DNA of 64,000 nucleotides from Pseudomonadota bacterium (lineage in GTDB: Bacteria; Myxococcota_A; Polyangia; Polyangiales; Polyangiaceae): contig JAEXCN010000327.1 of NCBI GenBank assembly GCA_023402175.1, forward strand, positions 1-64,000, read 5' to 3'. The first letter of the stretch is position 1; the number at the start of each line of letters is the position of its first letter. A program made the translations under genes and the position numbers. The notes below the pieces were generated by a model. That model made no database searches, was not told where the DNA came from, and saw only the letters and a list, made by a program, of their open reading frames with translations. This document shows positions 60,347 through 64,000 of this stretch, in pieces.

Positions 60347-62470
60347 TCACGTACGAGGTGGAACGAGCGTCGCGCGTTCCCAGAAGCGGTGCTGACCGAC
60401 AGCCTGCACGAGCGCAGCTGGAAACGCGGCGAGCTGCGCGCCGCGCGCGAGTACGACGCCCGGGATGGGCGCGCTCGGAGGCGCCTTCGGAGCGATGTCT
60501 TCGGCGATGGCCGCCTCGACCAGGTCGGCGCCTTCACCGGTCGCGCCAATCGGCTTCGCGTGACGGAACGCCTCCTTGATGAACGGGAGCGCCTCACCTC
60601 CCGCTTTCAATGCCGTCACGCTTGCGGCTCCGCCCGGGACATAGACGGCATCCCAGAGAACCGAAGAGGTGTTGAAGAAGGACTTGGTCGCCTCCGGACC
60701 GCCGCTCGCGACGGGACCGAGCTTCATCGAGACGATCTCCGGTCGAGCGCCGCCCTTCTGGAGGTCCGCCACGACAGCGGAGATCTGCGCGACGTCGACG
60801 CCAGGGGCCGCGAGGATCGCCACGCGTCGTCCACGGATGTCACCCTTCGGCGATGCTTCCATGCTGAGCACCGGCGACGTGAGCTTCGGCGGCGACGTCT
60901 TCTTCTTCGACGTGAGGACGACCCCGACGCCGTCGGCGACCTGGACCGCGAGATCCGAGTCGATGTTGGCGAGGATCTCGTTCACGTACCGCTCGCGGAT
61001 CGGCTTCCGAACCACCTTCGACAGCTCGAAGCGGTACGCCTCGACGATGTGCACCTTCTCCGCGACCGACATGCTGTGGAAGAACATCGCCGCCTGCGTG
61101 AAGTGGTCGGCGAAGCTCGGCGAACGTTCGCGCGTCTTCTCCCCTGCGACCGGCTCCGGAAAGTCGACGTAGGCGCCCTTCTTCGCCGTGAACGGGCAGC
61201 CGCCGCCGATCGAGTTCGGGAAGTAGTTCGCCCGCGTGACCGGTACTTCGTGACTACCGAAGCCGTCCTGCTGGTGGTTGTGGACCGGCGCGATCGGCCG
61301 GTTGATCGGCAGCTGCGCGTGATTCGGGCCGCCGAGCCGGGTGATCTGCGTATCGAGATACGAGAAGAGCCGCGCGGTCATCATCGGATCGTTCGTGAAC
61401 CCGATTCCGGGGACGACGTTCGCGACGCAGAACGCAACCTGCTCCGTCTCGGCGAAGAAGTTGTCGGGATTGCGGTTGAGCGTCATCTTCCCGATGCGCC
61501 GCACGGGGGCGATCTCCTCGGGGATGATCTTCGTCACGTCGAGCAGGTCCGCGCCGATGTTCGCGGCCATCTTGTCGTCGACGAGCTGGATGCCGAGCTC
61601 CCATTCGAAGAAGAGGCCCGAGTCGATCGACTCCCACAAGTCGCGCCGGTTGAAGTCGGGATCCTTGCCGCCGATCTTCTGCGCTTCGTCCCACGCGAGC
61701 GAGTGCACGCCGAGGACCGGCTTCCAGTGGAACTTGACCAGCTGGGACTTGCCGCCCTTGTCGATCAGCCGGAACGTGTGGACGCCGAAACCCTCCATGT
61801 TCGCGAAGCTCCGCGGGATGGCGCGATCGGACATCAGCCACATGACCATGTGCGCCGACTCCGGGACGAGGCCGCAGAAGTCCCAGAACGTGTCGTGCGC
61901 CGAGGCGCCTTGGGGCATCTCGTGGTGCGGCTCGGGCTTCACCGCATGGACGAAGTCGGGAAACTTGATGCCGTCCTGGATGAAGAACACGGGCATGTTG
62001 TTCCCGACCAGGTCGAAGTTGCCCTGCCGCGTGTAGAACTTCGTGGCGAAGCCGCGAACGTCACGGACGGTATCGGCGGATCCGCGCGATCCCTGCACGG
62101 TGGAGAAGCGAACGAACACCGGCGTCTCGAGCGACGTGTCGCAGAGAAACTCGGCGGTCGTGAGATCGGAAAGGGACTCGTAGAGCTTGAACACGCCGTG
62201 GGCACCGGAGCCGCGGGCGTGGACCACGCGCTCGGGGATGCGTTCGTGATCGAAGCGCGTGACCTTCTCGCGGAGGTGGAAGTCTTCGAGGAGCGTCGGA
62301 CCGCGGACACCCGCCTTGAGCGAGTCGTCCGTGTGCCCGATCGGGACGCCCTGATCGGTGGTGAGCGTCGTCCCGTCGTGCCTGACCCGACTGCTCTCGA
62401 GGTCCTCGTTCTTGTCACCCGGCAGCGTTGCACCGGTGCTCGACTTCGCCTCCGCGGCCTTCGTCGTCAT
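60347..62470 (-). CDS. katE: Catalase HPII (clade II, DJ-1/PfpI C-terminal domain)
   Basis: A 707-residue large-subunit monofunctional catalase. His84 (RVVHARGSGAHG), the catalytic Asn in GNNMPVFFIQDG (about 157), and the heme-ligand Tyr371 in RLFSYLDTQ are present. After about residue 560 there is a C-terminal DJ-1/PfpI-like flavodoxin domain (VAILAAPGVDVAQISAVVAD), as in E. coli KatE (753 aa). It decomposes H2O2, usually in stationary phase. Divergent from the secreted-protein gene across 238 nt. Confidence 0.96.
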   Translation of the reverse strand: MTTKAAEAKSSTGATLPGDKNEDLESSRVRHDGTTLTTDQGVPIGHTDDSLKAGVRGPTLLEDFHLREKVTRFDHERIPERVVHARGSGAHGVFKLYESLSDLTTAEFLCDTSLETPVFVRFSTVQGSRGSADTVRDVRGFATKFYTRQGNFDLVGNNMPVFFIQDGIKFPDFVHAVKPEPHHEMPQGASAHDTFWDFCGLVPESAHMVMWLMSDRAIPRSFANMEGFGVHTFRLIDKGGKSQLVKFHWKPVLGVHSLAWDEAQKIGGKDPDFNRRDLWESIDSGLFFEWELGIQLVDDKMAANIGADLLDVTKIIPEEIAPVRRIGKMTLNRNPDNFFAETEQVAFCVANVVPGIGFTNDPMMTARLFSYLDTQITRLGGPNHAQLPINRPIAPVHNHQQDGFGSHEVPVTRANYFPNSIGGGCPFTAKKGAYVDFPEPVAGEKTRERSPSFADHFTQAAMFFHSMSVAEKVHIVEAYRFELSKVVRKPIRERYVNEILANIDSDLAVQVADGVGVVLTSKKKTSPPKLTSPVLSMEASPKGDIRGRRVAILAAPGVDVAQISAVVADLQKGGARPEIVSMKLGPVASGGPEATKSFFNTSSVLWDAVYVPGGAASVTALKAGGEALPFIKEAFRHAKPIGATGEGADLVEAAIAEDIAPKAPPSAPIPGVVLARGAQLAAFPAALVQAVGQHRFWERATLVPPRT

Positions 62471-62708
62471 GGAGTCTCCTCCTTCGGTCTGGACGACCGG
62501 AGAGCGCGCAGCCGAGCAACATCGACGCCACCTCGGAAATCCCGCTGCAAGCGAGAGCCTCCCTCGGGCGGACGCAGAGGCAGAACGAGACAGAACGAGA
62601 CACGCCGGACGCTGCAGTCACACCGCTGTGACCTCCGTTACATCTCGCGCGTGTCACGAAATGGTGATGACCGGGCCACGCGGCCGCATGACAAGCTCGA
62701 GCGAGGCC

Positions 62709-63977
62709 ATGCGAAGCAAGCACTATGGAAGGACGCTCGTCGTTGGTGCAGTCGTCTGCACCTTCGCCGGAACGGCCGAGGCGGCGAACGGCGACTCATG
62801 CGCGAGCTTGACGGACGAAGACAACAACGTCCCTGCCATCTACATCGAGAACGGCGACACGCAGGAGCCACTCGTGAAGAAGATCGGCAAGCTCCTGATG
62901 CAGTCGTCGACCAAGCTCCGCGTCTTCTACCGAAACCGGCCGACCTGCAACATTCGGAACGACCTCTTCACGGCCGCGAAGATGACGACGGTCGTCGATG
63001 GCACGACCGCGCGGCCGGTGCGCTACATCCCGAGCAATCCGAGCTTCGATCCCGCCTCGGCCGCGCCGACGTGCACCGTGCCGGATTCGCCGGGCGACGC
63101 GAGCGCGAAGCCGATCGCGCTCGGGATCGGGGCGACCTACCTCTCGAGCTGCCCGCAGACGCCGGCCCAGCCTACGGACGTGGGCGTCTTCGACGGACCG
63201 GTCCAGGCCTACGGCTTCATCACGAACAAGAGCAGCAGCCAGGTCGCGATCACCGGGGAAGAGGGCTACCTCGCCTACGGGTTCACCGAGGGTGGCGGCG
63301 AGGCGGCGCCGTGGGTCGTGCAGAACCTCCGCTTCAAGCGGGGAAGCACCGCGAGCACGACGCTGACGATGTCTTCCGCCATCCGGCTCCTTCCCACGCA
63401 GATGAAGGCCGCGCCGGACTCCGGAACGTCGGAGGCGATCATCACCTCCGTCATCAACAGCGCCAACCCGGAAGCGACGCTCGGGATCCTCGGCACGGAG
63501 CTGTTCGATCAAAGGCGCGCCGACATCAAGCTCCTCGCCTTCAAGAGCTTCGGCCAGCGCTACGCCTACTTCCCCGACTCGACGAACGCGTCGTTCGACA
63601 AGCAGAACGTCCGCGACGGGCACTACCTGCCGTGGTCGCCGACGCCGTACATCTCGAAGATCACCGCGGGCACGTCGACGATCATCGACGCCAACGCACG
63701 CCGCTTCTACGAGCTCGTGATGGGCACGCGCACCGGCGACGACGTCGACGGCCTACTCCAGGTCATCCAGAGCGGGCTCGTGCCTGAATGCGCGATGAAG
63801 GTGACGCGCGCCGGCGACGGAGCCGACCTCTCGCTCTACGACGACCCGGCACCCTGCGGCTGTTACTTCGAGAAGAACGTCCCGCAAGGGACGACGTCGT
63901 GCACGGCGTGCACGGACGGCAACGACGCTCCCTGCAACGGCGGCAAGTGCCGCTTCGGCTTCTGCGAGGCGAAGTAA
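62709..63977 (+). CDS. Secreted protein, periplasmic-binding-like, unknown role
   Basis: A 422-residue protein with signal MRSKHYGRTLVVGAVVCTFA. GAGCGAGG lies just upstream, which decides the start over the ATGs at 62661, 62667 and 62688. The body has alternating strands and helices with Cys pairs. The segment GVFDGPVQAYGFITNKSS ... EEGYLAYGF is reminiscent of PstS-like binding proteins, but this is a weak impression. The C-terminal 50 residues end with a Cys-rich module (CGCYFEKNVPQGTTSCTACT). Function is unassigned. Probably co-transcribed with the truncated next gene, 1 nt downstream. Confidence 0.75.
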   Translation: MRSKHYGRTLVVGAVVCTFAGTAEAANGDSCASLTDEDNNVPAIYIENGDTQEPLVKKIGKLLMQSSTKLRVFYRNRPTCNIRNDLFTAAKMTTVVDGTTARPVRYIPSNPSFDPASAAPTCTVPDSPGDASAKPIALGIGATYLSSCPQTPAQPTDVGVFDGPVQAYGFITNKSSSQVAITGEEGYLAYGFTEGGGEAAPWVVQNLRFKRGSTASTTLTMSSAIRLLPTQMKAAPDSGTSEAIITSVINSANPEATLGILGTELFDQRRADIKLLAFKSFGQRYAYFPDSTNASFDKQNVRDGHYLPWSPTPYISKITAGTSTIIDANARRFYELVMGTRTGDDVDGLLQVIQSGLVPECAMKVTRAGDGADLSLYDDPAPCGCYFEKNVPQGTTSCTACTDGNDAPCNGGKCRFGFCEAK

Positions 63978-63978
63978 G

Positions 63979-64000
63979 ATGCGCAAGAACATCCACAAGG
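63979..64000 (+). CDS. Start of next gene (truncated by window edge)
   Basis: ATG immediately after the preceding stop, with GAGGCGAAG upstream. The frame reads MRKNIHK and runs off the window. Likely the next gene of the same operon, with a basic N-terminus that could be the start of a signal peptide. Confidence 0.45.

Noticed and set aside
59768..63787. A 1339-residue rightward open frame across the katE region
   Set aside because: Antisense to the clear catalase gene. High G+C makes long antisense frames common; composition is Arg/Asp-rich with no domains.

Overview
The window is high-G+C DNA whose style fits a myxobacterium of the Polyangia (Labilithrix/Sandaracinus-like). The evidence is secreted lipoproteins with Asp/Ala-rich linkers, a MopE-type metal-binding repeat, an IgGFc-binding-type lipoprotein, PEGA-like domains, a membrane-anchored Ser/Thr kinase, and many short convergent or 4-nt overlapping gene junctions. 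The species is inferred from family content only. I see no tRNA, rRNA, CRISPR array or insertion sequence with a transposase.

Layout. 1-9.5 kb: 5'-truncated M3 metallopeptidase, two small secreted proteins, a lipoprotein, an L-Ala-D/L-Glu-type dipeptide epimerase, a three-TM membrane protein, and a coupled pair of ArsA/Get3-like ATPases. 9.5-15.4 kb: a 47-aa zinc-ribbon ORF, then surface proteins (MopE-like, PEGA-like, IgGFc-binding-like). 15.5-18.8 kb: MpaB/DUF2236-type protein, hotdog acyl-CoA thioesterase and asparaginyl-tRNA synthetase. 18.9-22.1 kb: an HNH endonuclease gene flanked by imperfect inverted copies of two non-coding blocks and four copies of a 20-nt motif, which looks like a mobile or repeat family. 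22.2-28.5 kb: lipoprotein, glycogen synthase, an ECF sigma/DUF1109 anti-sigma pair, and a Ser/Thr kinase. 28.6-33.8 kb: a fused RlmD-type m5U methyltransferase/RluA-type pseudouridine synthase, a DUF4911-like protein, a geranylgeranyl-reductase-family flavoprotein, and an SDR that has lost its catalytic residues. 33.9-40.3 kb: an eight-repeat Cys-rich lipoprotein, a methyltransferase pair and a secreted protein. 40.5-45.3 kb: frr, PP2C phosphatase, DedA protein, methylmalonyl-CoA mutase catalytic subunit and a small membrane protein. 45.3-51.0 kb: hemE-hemH-hemG operon with a radical SAM/SPASM gene upstream and two small ORFs. 51.4-59.7 kb: a caspase cassette. 59.8-64 kb: DUF4169 protein, a tiny charged ORF, catalase HPII, a secreted protein and the start of a further gene.

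The most notable system is the caspase cassette (51363-59716). A lipoprotein with a DUF4384-like C-terminus precedes an LPP20-like lipoprotein and three tandem paralogous caspase-family (C14) proteins. The last four genes are joined by 4-nt stop/start overlaps. Each caspase has an export signal, an intact His/Cys dyad (FIGHG, DACFSG), a DxDxDG calcium-loop-like motif and a C-terminal region that looks like an outer-membrane barrel. This suggests an exported, envelope-located caspase system rather than a cytosolic one.
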